DNA of 8,797 bases from Caldifarciminota bacterium (GCA_026991055.1 JALXCE010000029.1:1-8797); one strand, 5' to 3'; shown: positions 1-6,745, counted from the stretch's first letter. The notes: generated by a model not told the origin, from the letters alone. Made by a program: numbers and translations.

Positions 1-146
1 ATCGTCTTGAGAGGAAGCTTCGCAATGCGACCAGAGAAGTAATCGACATGGCACGTGAGTACAATGTAGACCTCAGGACAGGTGCGATGATACTCGCCTT
101 GAGAAGGATCGAGGAGGTTTATAAGGAAAGAGAGCTTTTCCCATGA
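1..146 (+). CDS. Glu/Leu/Phe/Val (glutamate) dehydrogenase, C-terminal fragment
   Basis: Only the last 47 codons are in the window; the gene enters from the left edge in frame 3 and ends with TGA at 144-146. The visible peptide is helical and basic. It matches the usual end of amino-acid dehydrogenases: a helix with an Arg-Asn-Ala-Thr stretch, then LRTGAMILALRRIEEVY and a closing ERELFP, comparable to the family's 'R.aAy..a..RV......RG' tail. Members of this family interconvert L-glutamate (or branched-chain or aromatic amino acids) and the 2-oxoacid with NAD(P)H in the cytoplasm. The nucleotide-binding and catalytic parts lie outside the window, so substrate and cofactor cannot be judged. 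The stop overlaps the gmhA start (ATGA), which implies co-transcription and translational coupling. The identification rests on a short C-terminal pattern recalled from the family. Confidence 0.72.
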   Translation, partial: RLERKLRNATREVIDMAREYNVDLRTGAMILALRRIEEVYKERELFP

Positions 147-724
147 TTGAGAAGATCAGGGAGTCTCTGCTTGAATCCATCGGAGTAAAGCGGAAAATTC
201 TGGAAGATGAAGAGATTTTGAAGAAAATTTTGAGGGCGGCGGAGATAATCTCTGCCGCCCTCAAAAACAACAAAAAACTCCTTGCCTGCGGCAATGGAGG
301 CTCCGCTGCTGACGCTCAGCATATTGTGGCTGAGCTGGTTGTAAAATATTCAATTGAAAGAAAGGCACTTCCTGCCCTTGCGCTTTTTCAGGACCCATCC
401 ACAGTAACGGCTGCATCCAATGATTTTGGCTATGAACATGTCTTTGAAAGACAGGTTGAGGCACATGGGAGGGAAGGCGACGTTCTCCTTGCCATATCAA
501 CTTCTGGAAAATCTCCTAACGTGAATTTAGCCGTAAAAAAGGCAAAGGAACAGGGGCTCAAGGTCATTTATCTAACCGGGAAAGACACACCACCAGTCGC
601 TGATTTATGTGACGTGGTGATTAATGTTCCATCAGGAGAAACCCCAAGAATCCAGGAAGTACATATAACCATAGGGCACATTCTGGTAGAGCTTGTTGAG
701 CAAATGCTTTTTAAGGAAAAGTAG
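143..724 (+). CDS. gmhA: Phosphoheptose isomerase (sedoheptulose-7-phosphate isomerase)
   Basis: Cytoplasmic SIS-domain enzyme that converts sedoheptulose 7-phosphate to D-glycero-D-manno-heptose 7-phosphate, the first step of ADP-heptose synthesis for the LPS inner core or other heptose glycans. The protein has 193 residues, the usual length (E. coli GmhA has 192). Visible motifs are the sugar-phosphate loop GNGGSAADAQH (residues 50-60), Glu64 as the likely catalytic base, the STSGKSPN phosphate loop (119-126), and a C-terminal TPRIQE..I..GH segment with Gln171 and His179 at the positions of E. coli Gln172 and His180. All catalytic positions look intact. The start at 143 is set by the ATGA overlap with the upstream dehydrogenase; only a weak purine stretch (about 125-134) precedes it, so translation is probably coupled. 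The other heptose genes (hldE, gmhB, hldD) are not in the window. Confidence 0.95.
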   Translation: MIEKIRESLLESIGVKRKILEDEEILKKILRAAEIISAALKNNKKLLACGNGGSAADAQHIVAELVVKYSIERKALPALALFQDPSTVTAASNDFGYEHVFERQVEAHGREGDVLLAISTSGKSPNVNLAVKKAKEQGLKVIYLTGKDTPPVADLCDVVINVPSGETPRIQEVHITIGHILVELVEQMLFKEK

Positions 725-741
725 TCCTAAATATTTTTCTG

Positions 742-909
742 TTACCTGAAGTACACGAAGTCCAATGGGGCATGTATTGTTATAAAAATAACAGATGGTG
801 AAAGATGAACAACCTCAAGTTTCCAAATCCCATCGATTTCCTCAATGAGGATGCTTTCTCTGTATTGTGGGGAAGCTTGTAGGTTGGTTAAAAAGGGATA
901 AGAAGTCAT
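742..909 (-). CDS. Small hypothetical protein or gene remnant (55 aa)
   Basis: An open frame of 55 codons with an ATG at 909-907 and TAA at 744-742, convergent with gmhA and ending 17 bases from its stop. The peptide looks protein-like rather than random: a polar N-terminal half, an acidic LIEEIDGIW segment, then hydrophobic, strand-like sequence rich in Val, Ile and Phe ending in DFVYFR. There is no signal peptide, Cys motif or recognised family. Against it: no Shine-Dalgarno lies within 15 bases of the ATG, an in-frame TAA sits 9 bases upstream, and the gap is repeat-rich. It may be the surviving 3' end of a decayed gene or a chance frame. No function is assigned. Confidence 0.25.
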   Translation of the reverse strand: MTSYPFLTNLQASPQYRESILIEEIDGIWKLEVVHLSPSVIFITIHAPLDFVYFR

Positions 910-951
910 TTCAGATTAATCATTTTCAAGCGTAATGCCTCCTCCCTGAAT

Positions 952-980
952 CCCTTCCCCGCGCATAATGCGGGGGAGGG
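952..980. repeat. GC-rich palindromic repeat, copy 1
   Basis: An 11-bp stem, CCCTTCCCCGC (952-962) with GCGGGGGAGGG (970-980), containing one G-T wobble, around a 7-base loop. It is followed within about 10 bases by TTAAGGT. It shares the C-rich left arm, G-rich right arm and a downstream AAGGT word with copies at 1181-1225 and 8140-8185, all in the same orientation. It is the most diverged of the three. It resembles the extragenic palindromes (CCTCTCCCC/GGGGAGAGG with AAGGTGAGGGG) common between genes in many bacteria. Confidence 0.7.
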
Positions 981-1180
981 AAGTGCCTTAAGGTATCGAG
1001 GACTAACAGGCAAAGCCCTAAGAAAGATTTCAAATATAACTGCTCTTTGGGAGAAAACTTTGAAGAAAAGAGTGCCTTTGGACGTTACTTTCCGGTAAAC
1101 CTTTAAAGATTTATTTGAATTTACAAGAGCTTCCCAAAAAACATGAACACTAACTTCTGAACCCGCTACACAAAACACCT

Positions 1181-1225
1181 CCTCTCCCCGCATCAATTCT
1201 CTGCGGGGAGAGGTAAGGTGAGGGG
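1181..1225. repeat. GC-rich palindromic repeat, copy 2
   Basis: A perfect 12-bp inverted repeat, CCTCTCCCCGCA (1181-1192) and TGCGGGGAGAGG (1202-1213), around a 9-base loop, followed by TAAGGTGAGGGG (1214-1225). It has the same 12-9-12 geometry and trailing motif as the copy at 8140-8172, but with different yet still complementary stem bases. It lies in non-coding DNA. It lacks a T-tract, so it is better read as an extragenic palindrome or MITE core than as a terminator. The minus-strand reading through it gives the 'SPRRELMRGE' peptide typical of spurious ORFs over such repeats. Confidence 0.82.
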
Positions 1226-1313
1226 CTACATCATTAATTTTTCCAAGATTCAAACGTACTCCCTCCTCACTCTCAAAAGAATTTAGTCAATTGGGCTATT
1301 GTCAACAATAATT

Positions 1314-1345
1314 CGCCTCTTTGTTCGCACAGAGGTGTATTTTTT
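1314..1345 (+). terminator. Rho-independent terminator with TTCG tetraloop
   Basis: Plus-strand stem CGCCTCTTTG (1314-1323) pairs with CACAGAGGTG (1328-1337) with one mismatch and one G-T pair. It closes on a TTCG tetraloop (1324-1327) and is followed by TATTTTTT up to 1345. The shape is right for an intrinsic terminator of rightward transcription. The nearest plus-strand gene that could end here is gmhA, about 590 bases upstream; otherwise it ends an unannotated transcript. It also insulates the FmdB promoter from read-through. Confidence 0.6.
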
Positions 1346-1471
1346 ATAAAAGTTTTTTGGAAACTGAATGAATGTGAGACAGAATCCCGATTGGCATTAC
1401 TCAGAGCCCTGCAATTTCCGGCCATGTATCGCTTTTTTCATCATTGACCGGATTTTTTCTATTCTCGCCTC

Positions 1472-1500
1472 TTGTCAGGTCGGTGGATGAAAATTATCAT
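1472..1500 (+). promoter_or_regulatory. Sigma70-type promoter for the FmdB-family gene
   Basis: A -35 TTGTCA (1472-1477) and -10 TATCAT (1495-1500), each five of six matches to consensus, are separated by exactly 17 bases. Transcription would start near 1507, giving a leader of about 20 bases with the GGGAGG ribosome site at 1513-1518, 7 bases before the ATG at 1526. No operator-like palindrome is obvious. Confidence 0.65.
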
Positions 1501-1525
1501 CAATTAAAAAGCGGGAGGTTTGAAG

Positions 1526-1912
1526 ATGCCGATTTATGAGTATGTTTGCCTTGACTGTGGCAGAAAGTTCACACTCTTTAAGTTCAATATAGTGGAGAAA
1601 GATGAGGACCGTTGCCCGCACTGCGGGAGTACAAATATCAAAAAACTTGTCTCGAGGGTCAGATTTGTTATGTCCGAGGACGAACGACTCGAAAAGTTAG
1701 CTGATCCATCCAACTGGAGCGGGCTCGACGAGAATGATCCCAAATCAATTGCAAAGTTTATGAAAAAGATGGGGAATGAATTGGGTGAAGACCTTGGTCC
1801 TGAGTTTGAAGAGGTGGTTGACAGGCTGGAAAAAGGAGAGAGCCCGGAAGATATTGAACGAAGCATGGAGGGTGACGAATCCGCTGGAGAGGGCGTCGGA
1901 GATTTTGAATAA
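1526..1912 (+). CDS. FmdB-family zinc-ribbon protein
   Basis: A 128-residue cytoplasmic protein that starts with the family signature MPIYEYVC and carries a four-Cys zinc ribbon: Cys8/Cys11 (CLDC) and Cys30/Cys33 (CPHC, then GS). FmdB-type proteins are named after a putative regulator next to formamidase/amidase genes; most are uncharacterised. After the ribbon (residues 1-45) comes a long, acidic, largely helical region (50-128) with an LDENDPKSIAKFMKKMG stretch and a Glu/Gly-rich end. Many family members are shorter (about 60-110 residues), but this DENDPKS-type extension recurs in a subgroup as I recall it. ATG 1526 is chosen because GGGAGG (1513-1518) is 7 bases away and MPIYEY is the canonical start; the in-frame TTG at 1520 is only one base from the RBS. 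It is a single-gene unit with its own promoter, so neighbours give no functional clue. Confidence 0.88.
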   Translation: MPIYEYVCLDCGRKFTLFKFNIVEKDEDRCPHCGSTNIKKLVSRVRFVMSEDERLEKLADPSNWSGLDENDPKSIAKFMKKMGNELGEDLGPEFEEVVDRLEKGESPEDIERSMEGDESAGEGVGDFE

Positions 1913-2066
1913 TTGACTTTCGTAGAAAATAAGAGGAGCTGAGTTCTGAATATTAGAAGAAATTACGCAAAACTACTTCCCACAAACTAATCTCTCGCAC
2001 ACTTACTTCAATTCACACTACCCGTTTACTACACAGAGCTTCAGTCGAGTTTAAGTAACTTAATCT

Positions 2067-3269
2067 TTATCTAAAGTGCCTGCTTGCGAATTCAAGAGAA
2101 TTCTTGATCCGGAAGTATAGATGTGTTCCATGCCTCGCCGGGAAAAGATCATTGGGATACCCCGGTGCATCGCTGAAAATATCGTAGGTGTAAAGTGAAT
2201 CTGGATAGTTTAGAGAATCCATAAGGGCTTCAAAAGCCTCTGTATGAGAAGTGAGCATGAGTTCATCATTAATTCCACAATCTAAATAAAATTTCGTCTG
2301 GTTAGCAAGCAGGTTGCTGAGACTGTCCCTGAAGAGTGTCGCAGGGTCGTGCTTTGGAAGCCATTCATTGTAATAAACACTGTCTGGAGTGTACGTAGTG
2401 TCGAAAGGCAGTCTGACTCCTACAGCAACAGGATTACCAAATAGAAAGAATACAGAGTCCTGAAGAATCAGTTCATACTTTGTCGAATCAAAGTTTGAGC
2501 TGAAATCGACCTTTGGCGAGAATGCGCCCGCCATGGCAATCAACATTGTTGTAAGTGGACGCTGAGGCCCGAGATACTCGGCAGGCTTAAAAGGTATCCT
2601 TCCACCAAACGTGCTGTCCATCCACTCAAATCGAACCATTGAGAGTACACCGTCTCTTATAAACTGGTCGAAAAAGATTGGCCCTGAGTGCTCCCCAACG
2701 ATTCCAAAAATATCTGGGTGTTTGATGCCAAGCTTCATTGCACCATACGCGCCCATAGAAATTCCAATTATTGCCCTGTGGTCTTTGTCCGGAATGGTTC
2801 TGTAGTGTGCATCAACATAGTTGACGACATCATTAACAATATACGTTTCGTAGCTTCCAAAAACGGATACCTCTGAGCCAAGAAAAGTGGTTCTTGAGTC
2901 TGTGTAAAAGCTGCCTCCGAGCGCGTTTTTCCCGTCAGGCATGACAATTATCATTGGTTTTATATCACCAGTTGAAATCAAATAGTCCGCAATATCCTTT
3001 ATATCCTCGTAATCCTGCCAGAAATTGTGATCTCCACCAAAGCCGTGTAATAGATAAACCACAGGGTAGTTTGTGATAGTATCGTTGTCGTATCCAGGAG
3101 GAAGGTAGATATTGACCGCTTTGGTTCCGATTAACGTATCACTTGCTGTCACGGAATCAACTACAATGGTTCCATGTCTGATCTCCGGTCCCTCGACTTC
3201 TGAGGGATTCTTACAGCCGTTAAGCACAATTAAACCCAAAATTGCGAGGATAAAGGTAAATTTCTTCAT
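2067..3269 (-). CDS. Lipoprotein esterase, alpha/beta-hydrolase (putative esterase / esterase D-like family)
   Basis: A 400-residue lipoprotein. It begins with a charged MKK, a hydrophobic stretch and a lipobox LNGC with Cys19, followed by Lys/Asn, so it is probably exported and lipid-anchored. The rest is a putative-esterase fold: strands VNIYLPPGY and VVYLLHGFGGD (oxyanion region, about 52-80), VMPDG (109-113), the nucleophile elbow GISMG with Ser171, a likely acid at Asp335 (GIND) and the likely base His383 in GTHLYFR, which fits the GTHxWxYW pattern of Ag85-like esterases (His380 is the alternative). A 90-residue insert (about 200-300) sits between elbow and acid. Likely substrates are acyl or feruloyl/glycan esters; this is not decidable. 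GGAGGG lies 6 bases before the ATG. It is the last gene of the minus cluster, 15 bases after the FadL-like gene. No clear terminator was seen downstream. Confidence 0.86.
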   Translation of the reverse strand: MKKFTFILAILGLIVLNGCKNPSEVEGPEIRHGTIVVDSVTASDTLIGTKAVNIYLPPGYDNDTITNYPVVYLLHGFGGDHNFWQDYEDIKDIADYLISTGDIKPMIIVMPDGKNALGGSFYTDSRTTFLGSEVSVFGSYETYIVNDVVNYVDAHYRTIPDKDHRAIIGISMGAYGAMKLGIKHPDIFGIVGEHSGPIFFDQFIRDGVLSMVRFEWMDSTFGGRIPFKPAEYLGPQRPLTTMLIAMAGAFSPKVDFSSNFDSTKYELILQDSVFFLFGNPVAVGVRLPFDTTYTPDSVYYNEWLPKHDPATLFRDSLSNLLANQTKFYLDCGINDELMLTSHTEAFEALMDSLNYPDSLYTYDIFSDAPGYPNDLFPARHGTHLYFRIKNSLEFASRHFR

Positions 3270-3284
3270 TTTCTTCCCTCCATG

Positions 3285-4712
3285 TTAAAACTTATATTCC
3301 ACGCCCAAACCAAGGGCGTTAACACCAAATCCATATTCGCCAGCAAGATAGGATGATTTATAGCTGTAATTTTCGCTCCGCTCAACTGTTTTGGGTGAGG
3401 AATGGACATACTCCGCATTGAATTGAATCTGTAGAAAGTCAAAAATACTGTATTCCACTCCCAGTGTGACTCCGACCTTGGGATTGGCATCTGGAATAAG
3501 AGGGGTTATAGTGGAATCAGGAATTGGAGTCCCATCGTAATAGGCACCTGAGCGCACGGTCAATTTATCGTTGACCCTGTATCTCATCCCAATCCCGAAC
3601 TTTACAGTGCTATTCCAGTATTCTTTTAGGGTGTCTTCTTTTATTTCAGAGAGGGTGACGTCTCCCATTTTAATTTTCAAATTTGTGAACTTTGCAATTA
3701 GCTCGCTGAAGCTTGCCCAATGGGTATAGCTAACATCTGCTGTGATCATAAATTTCTTTGTCACGTTATAGGCAAGACCTGCGCCGATGTTAAATGGGAG
3801 AGTGACCTTCACCTCTGCGGTTCCATATCCTGATGCAACTCCGCCGAGGAAGAAAGGAGCCAGACTGTCAGCCCTCGATGCAATTGCATCGTTGTATGGG
3901 AAATATAGCCACAGATTTGCATCTCCCGTGAGAGTCGCCGGTGAGTAAAATCTGCCGGAAATCCCTGCTCGGAAATTTTTAGATATCTCATAAATTGCAC
4001 CAACTGATGCGGAAGCCGCCCACCCTTTGACTTCTAATTTTGTGTCAATAGGGAAGAGCCTGTACTGTATGGGAAGGCTGAGGGCATGTGTGTCCACTGT
4101 TGCAGGGTCAAAGAAGTTTATCTTCCTGATGGTGAGTCTTTCAAAAGTGGGCCCCACTCCAATTCCAATGCTGAATTTTTTAAATTTCTTTGAAAGCCCT
4201 ACGAGCATACTTGCTGTTCGAACATCGCTTTGCCAGTTGTACTTCGGAAAATTTGGTGGAGTGAAAGTCGCTGTGTCGGATGGATTATAGTAACCAATGG
4301 GCAGATGGTACAATTTCCAGCTTGTACCGAGGCCAAAGGGTACAAATACAGCAAGTCCAATCTTTGTGTTTTTTAGATACTTAAAGTTTTTTACAAAGCC
4401 TCCGGAGGGTATTGTAAATGTTTGAGGTTGTGTCCTGACCTCTGTAACCGTTGAATAAGGGCCGTCATAACCGAGGATTCCGGTGTTGGGTTTAAAGTAA
4501 CTCCAGGGTTTTATGATGGCATTGTGAAATCCAATGATGTCCGAGCCCACATAGCTCATTCCAGCAGGATTCCAGTAAAGGGCTGTCCAGTCGTTGGCAA
4601 GAGCTCTGAAGGCATCTCCCATGGAAAGTCCACGAGTCCCCACTCCGGAGAGCTCAAATCCCCCTCCATACACCAATCCAGCAAGCAGTAAAATCAAAAT
4701 GGATTTTCTCAT
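3285..4712 (-). CDS. FadL/OmpP1/TodX-family outer-membrane transport protein
   Basis: A 475-residue outer-membrane beta-barrel with an N-terminal signal peptide (RKS, hydrophobic core, cleavage probably near VYGGG). The mature start, FELSGVGTRGLSMGDAF...ALYWNPAG, is the classic N-terminal plug of the FadL family, including the NPA motif (about residues 48-50). The rest shows alternating aromatic strands and ends in VEYKF, a terminal Phe typical of BAM-assembled barrels. FadL proteins pass hydrophobic molecules (long-chain fatty acids, aromatic hydrocarbons) across the outer membrane; the ligand here is unknown. Two ATGs are adjacent: the second (4712) is 5 bases from the GGGAGGG site (4718-4724) and is preferred, while the first (4715) is only 2 bases away and would add one Met. 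It lies 15 bases downstream of the coiled-coil gene and 15 upstream of the esterase, so the three are very likely co-transcribed. Confidence 0.9.
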   Translation of the reverse strand: MRKSILILLLAGLVYGGGFELSGVGTRGLSMGDAFRALANDWTALYWNPAGMSYVGSDIIGFHNAIIKPWSYFKPNTGILGYDGPYSTVTEVRTQPQTFTIPSGGFVKNFKYLKNTKIGLAVFVPFGLGTSWKLYHLPIGYYNPSDTATFTPPNFPKYNWQSDVRTASMLVGLSKKFKKFSIGIGVGPTFERLTIRKINFFDPATVDTHALSLPIQYRLFPIDTKLEVKGWAASASVGAIYEISKNFRAGISGRFYSPATLTGDANLWLYFPYNDAIASRADSLAPFFLGGVASGYGTAEVKVTLPFNIGAGLAYNVTKKFMITADVSYTHWASFSELIAKFTNLKIKMGDVTLSEIKEDTLKEYWNSTVKFGIGMRYRVNDKLTVRSGAYYDGTPIPDSTITPLIPDANPKVGVTLGVEYSIFDFLQIQFNAEYVHSSPKTVERSENYSYKSSYLAGEYGFGVNALGLGVEYKF

Positions 4713-4727
4713 CATTGCCCTCCCTTG

Positions 4728-5066
4728 CTACTGGTTCAGTACCAGTTTTTTTAAGAAGTCAACGCCCTTATCTATGTTTTTATTCCCCTTTTCCTCAATT
4801 TCCTTTGCCTTCTGGTGGGCATTTTTTATAATCTCTTCAACTTCATTCTTGAGTTTGTTTAGTGCCTCTTTCTTCCTGAATTCGATCTCCTTCTGAATTT
4901 CCACAGTTCCTCTTTTTATAAATTCCTGAGACTCTTTTACTGCCCTGTTTTTCAAATTCTCAGCCTCTATCTTAGCCTTCTCAATTATTCTTTCGGCCTC
5001 TTCCTCATACTTATCAACGCCCTCTAAAAGCACACTCTTTTCCTCAATGCTGTGAACTTCACTCAT
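4728..5066 (-). CDS. V/A-type ATP synthase subunit G/H-like coiled-coil protein
   Basis: A 112-residue, highly charged protein, almost all one long helix with Lys/Glu heptads from about residue 15 to 95 and no Cys, signal peptide or membrane segment. The pattern (EEEAERIIEKAK.EAE near 20-35 and a short C-terminal hydrophobic end NIDKGVDFLKKLVL) resembles the peripheral-stalk subunit of V/A-type ATPases (archaeal AhaH, Vma10/subunit G). In those enzymes it pairs with subunit E to hold the catalytic head to the membrane part. Low-complexity coiled coils resemble each other, so another scaffold role is possible. Its ATG overlaps the resB stop by 4 bases (ATGA), and GGAGG lies 7 bases upstream inside the resB end. 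None of the other ATPase subunits lies on either side, which is unusual. Confidence 0.6.
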   Translation of the reverse strand: MSEVHSIEEKSVLLEGVDKYEEEAERIIEKAKIEAENLKNRAVKESQEFIKRGTVEIQKEIEFRKKEALNKLKNEVEEIIKNAHQKAKEIEEKGNKNIDKGVDFLKKLVLNQ

Positions 5067-6412
5067 TCTTTAACCTCCGTTAAATGTTTTTCCATTTTTT
5101 CTATCTCATCCATTAGATTAACGGCGATACCGGTAGTTTGACCGGTGAGGTAAATTTTCCCACCATCGTCTTTAAAGAACGAAAACCTCGCGGTCGGATA
5201 AAATACTCTTAAAAACAGGCCTATAACAAATATCAAAGTCCCGATAAGGAGATAAATAATGCCGTTGTCACGTTTATAATAAATTCCCGTGCCCTGACGA
5301 TAAGAGACCATGTCAAAGGTAACATCTTCTGCCTGAAGAGGTTTTCCCATCTCGAGGAGTCCGAGTTTTTTCTTTTTCTTGCCCTTACCCTCACGATGAT
5401 AGACGTAACACTGAGGATTCAGCTCTCCATTGACCTTCTCGTCCCGGTATTTAAACCACTTACCCACCTTTAACATTCCAAGGTAATATTTACCCTTTTT
5501 GCCCGGAACATCAAAGGGAGTCATGGTCTCAACCTCGAAAGTCGTATCCCTGTCGGGTGTTTTCAGGTGGAGCTTAACCTTTTGGACAAAATACTCCTGG
5601 TAAAAGGTCATTCCATGATATCGGAGCGGCGAATTGACCTGTATGACCTTCTCCTTAATTTTGCTGTTATCTTTGGTGTAAAGAACAAGATGGGAAAAGT
5701 AATCTTTTACAAAAAATTCTCCGTGGTGCTTCCAGAAAACCATCCAGAACTTTTTGGATTCGAGATTCAGGGTATCGGCACCTTTAAATTTTAAAAGGCC
5801 CATTTTGTAGATTTTCATGTCTTTTGAAGCCGTTGGTATTGGCTTTTTCTGGCCATCAAAAAGCGATACATCACCGTCGAATCTCGTCAAACTGGAAAGC
5901 ACAAGGCCGAATATCATCACAACCATGCCAAAGTGATAGATAATTGACACGATTCTCGGATAAAAGCCCCTGTTGGCGACATATATTTCCCTATCGCCGG
6001 AAATTTTTTTGACCTTATATCCAATTTGTTTAAATGCATTTATTATTTGCTCAATATTGAGGCTATCGTAAACCCTTTTAGCGCTGATTTTGATGGCGCT
6101 TGAGCGGCCGCGCTTGAGCCTTCCCCACTCGAAAATAAGCCCGTCCAGTGTACAGAGAAAGAGATTAAGAAAGAAGAGTAGAGAGGTAATCCTGAAACCG
6201 AGAGAATGAAAGACGTCGAATAGCCCGAGACTATTGAGAATTTTGAATTTCTCCTCTCCGAAGGTCTCTTTAAACTGGGCCTGTGTGGCGTGGACCAGGT
6301 GGTACTGCGGGAAAATCGTGCCCAGCAGCATAAAGAAAATCAGGATAAAGAATAAAATGATAGTGGTTTTTGTGGAAATAAAAATCCTGTATAGCCCTTT
6401 TAACAGTTTCAT
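5063..6412 (-). CDS. resB: ResB-like cytochrome c biogenesis protein
   Basis: A 449-residue membrane protein of the ResB/CcsB (Ccs1) family, half of the system II machinery that carries heme across the membrane and attaches it to apocytochromes c. Predicted membrane helices lie at about residues 15-33, 73-91, 152-173 and 385-404, with a large outside domain between the last two. Family marks include TIFPQ after helix 1, His160 in helix 3 (a likely heme ligand) and the periplasmic VNSPLRYHGMTFYQ motif (260-272). A short cytosolic tail follows helix 4. The ATG at 6412 is preferred: GGGAGAG (6419-6425) is 6 bases upstream and MKLLKGLYRIF fits the family, whereas the longer frame from 6493 lacks an RBS and would place promoter-like DNA inside the gene. 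The usual partner resC/ccsA is not in the window. First gene of the minus cluster. Confidence 0.88.
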   Translation of the reverse strand: MKLLKGLYRIFISTKTTIILFFILIFFMLLGTIFPQYHLVHATQAQFKETFGEEKFKILNSLGLFDVFHSLGFRITSLLFFLNLFLCTLDGLIFEWGRLKRGRSSAIKISAKRVYDSLNIEQIINAFKQIGYKVKKISGDREIYVANRGFYPRIVSIIYHFGMVVMIFGLVLSSLTRFDGDVSLFDGQKKPIPTASKDMKIYKMGLLKFKGADTLNLESKKFWMVFWKHHGEFFVKDYFSHLVLYTKDNSKIKEKVIQVNSPLRYHGMTFYQEYFVQKVKLHLKTPDRDTTFEVETMTPFDVPGKKGKYYLGMLKVGKWFKYRDEKVNGELNPQCYVYHREGKGKKKKKLGLLEMGKPLQAEDVTFDMVSYRQGTGIYYKRDNGIIYLLIGTLIFVIGLFLRVFYPTARFSFFKDDGGKIYLTGQTTGIAVNLMDEIEKMEKHLTEVKE

Positions 6413-6443
6413 AAGTTTCTCTCCCGTAGAAGTACTGGAAGTT

Positions 6444-6473
6444 ATTATAAACATGATTAGCCCAGTCAAACAA
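6444..6473 (-). promoter_or_regulatory. Candidate promoter for the resB-led cluster
   Basis: Read on the minus strand, a perfect -10 TATAAT (6449-6444) is preceded by TTGTTT (6473-6468) at an 18-base spacing. A better -35 word, TTGACT (6469-6464), is only 14 bases away, which is too close. Transcription would start near 6437, leaving a leader of about 25 bases with the GGGAGAG site. A second TATAAT at 6497-6492 could be an alternative. The moderate -35 keeps confidence modest. Confidence 0.45.
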
Positions 6474-6730
6474 GCATTTGAAAGCCAGATCATTATAAGA
6501 AATGTGAAGGAGGAAAGTCTCTTGAAGTTTATCTAAATTAAATTTTTCAGGTTGGTTTATCAGTCAAATTGATCTTCTTCCTAAAGATTCAGTGAAAATT
6601 CACCCGAAAGTTTTATTATTCCTTGTTAGAGTCTGCGATTGCAATTCCTGCTGACTATACGTAAACACTGGATAATTTGAGGATTTCTGGTTATTAAAGA
6701 ATCAGAGGCGGAAAGTTGCAGTAGATTTGC

Positions 6731-6745
6731 GAGGTTGCGAACCTC
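6731..6745 (+). promoter_or_regulatory. Short leader hairpin ahead of the duplicated protein gene
   Basis: GAGGTT (6731-6736) and AACCTC (6740-6745) form a perfect 6-bp stem with a 3-base loop, 19 bases before the consensus RBS AAGGAGGT (6765-6772). The sequence also holds TTGCGA twice, two bases apart. It has no T-tract, so a terminator is unlikely; a 5' mRNA-stabilising hairpin or a protein-binding site is possible. Confidence 0.35.

Larger units (their letters stand above)
725..1519. other. Long intergenic region between gmhA and the FmdB-family gene
   Basis: About 800 bases with no convincing gene. It holds, in order, a 55-codon minus-strand open frame (742-909), palindromic repeat copy 1 (952-980), AT-rich sequence without clear structure (about 990-1170), palindromic repeat copy 2 (1181-1213), a plus-strand intrinsic terminator (1314-1345) and the FmdB promoter (1472-1500). 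A 115-codon minus-strand frame crosses 906-1253, but it reads through both palindromes and has no RBS, so it is not called. No hairpin plus T-tract directly follows gmhA, so its transcript may run well into this region. Confidence 0.7.

Noticed and set aside
906..1253. A 115-codon minus-strand open frame in the gap after gmhA
   Set aside because: It reads straight through both palindromic repeats, giving the SPRRELMRGE-type peptide seen over such repeats, has no RBS and matches no family.
1520..1525. TTG start six bases upstream of the FmdB ATG
   Set aside because: It is one base from the GGGAGG site and would precede the canonical MPIYEY start; ATG 1526 has the right spacing.
2051..2063. 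TTAAGT-A-ACTTAA palindrome just past the esterase stop, considered as a terminator
   Set aside because: The stem is only six A/T-rich pairs with no T-tract on the minus strand.
6413..6493. Longer resB reading frame starting at 6493
   Set aside because: No RBS precedes it, it would overlap the TATAAT promoter boxes, and family members start near MKLLKGLYRIF, which has a good RBS.
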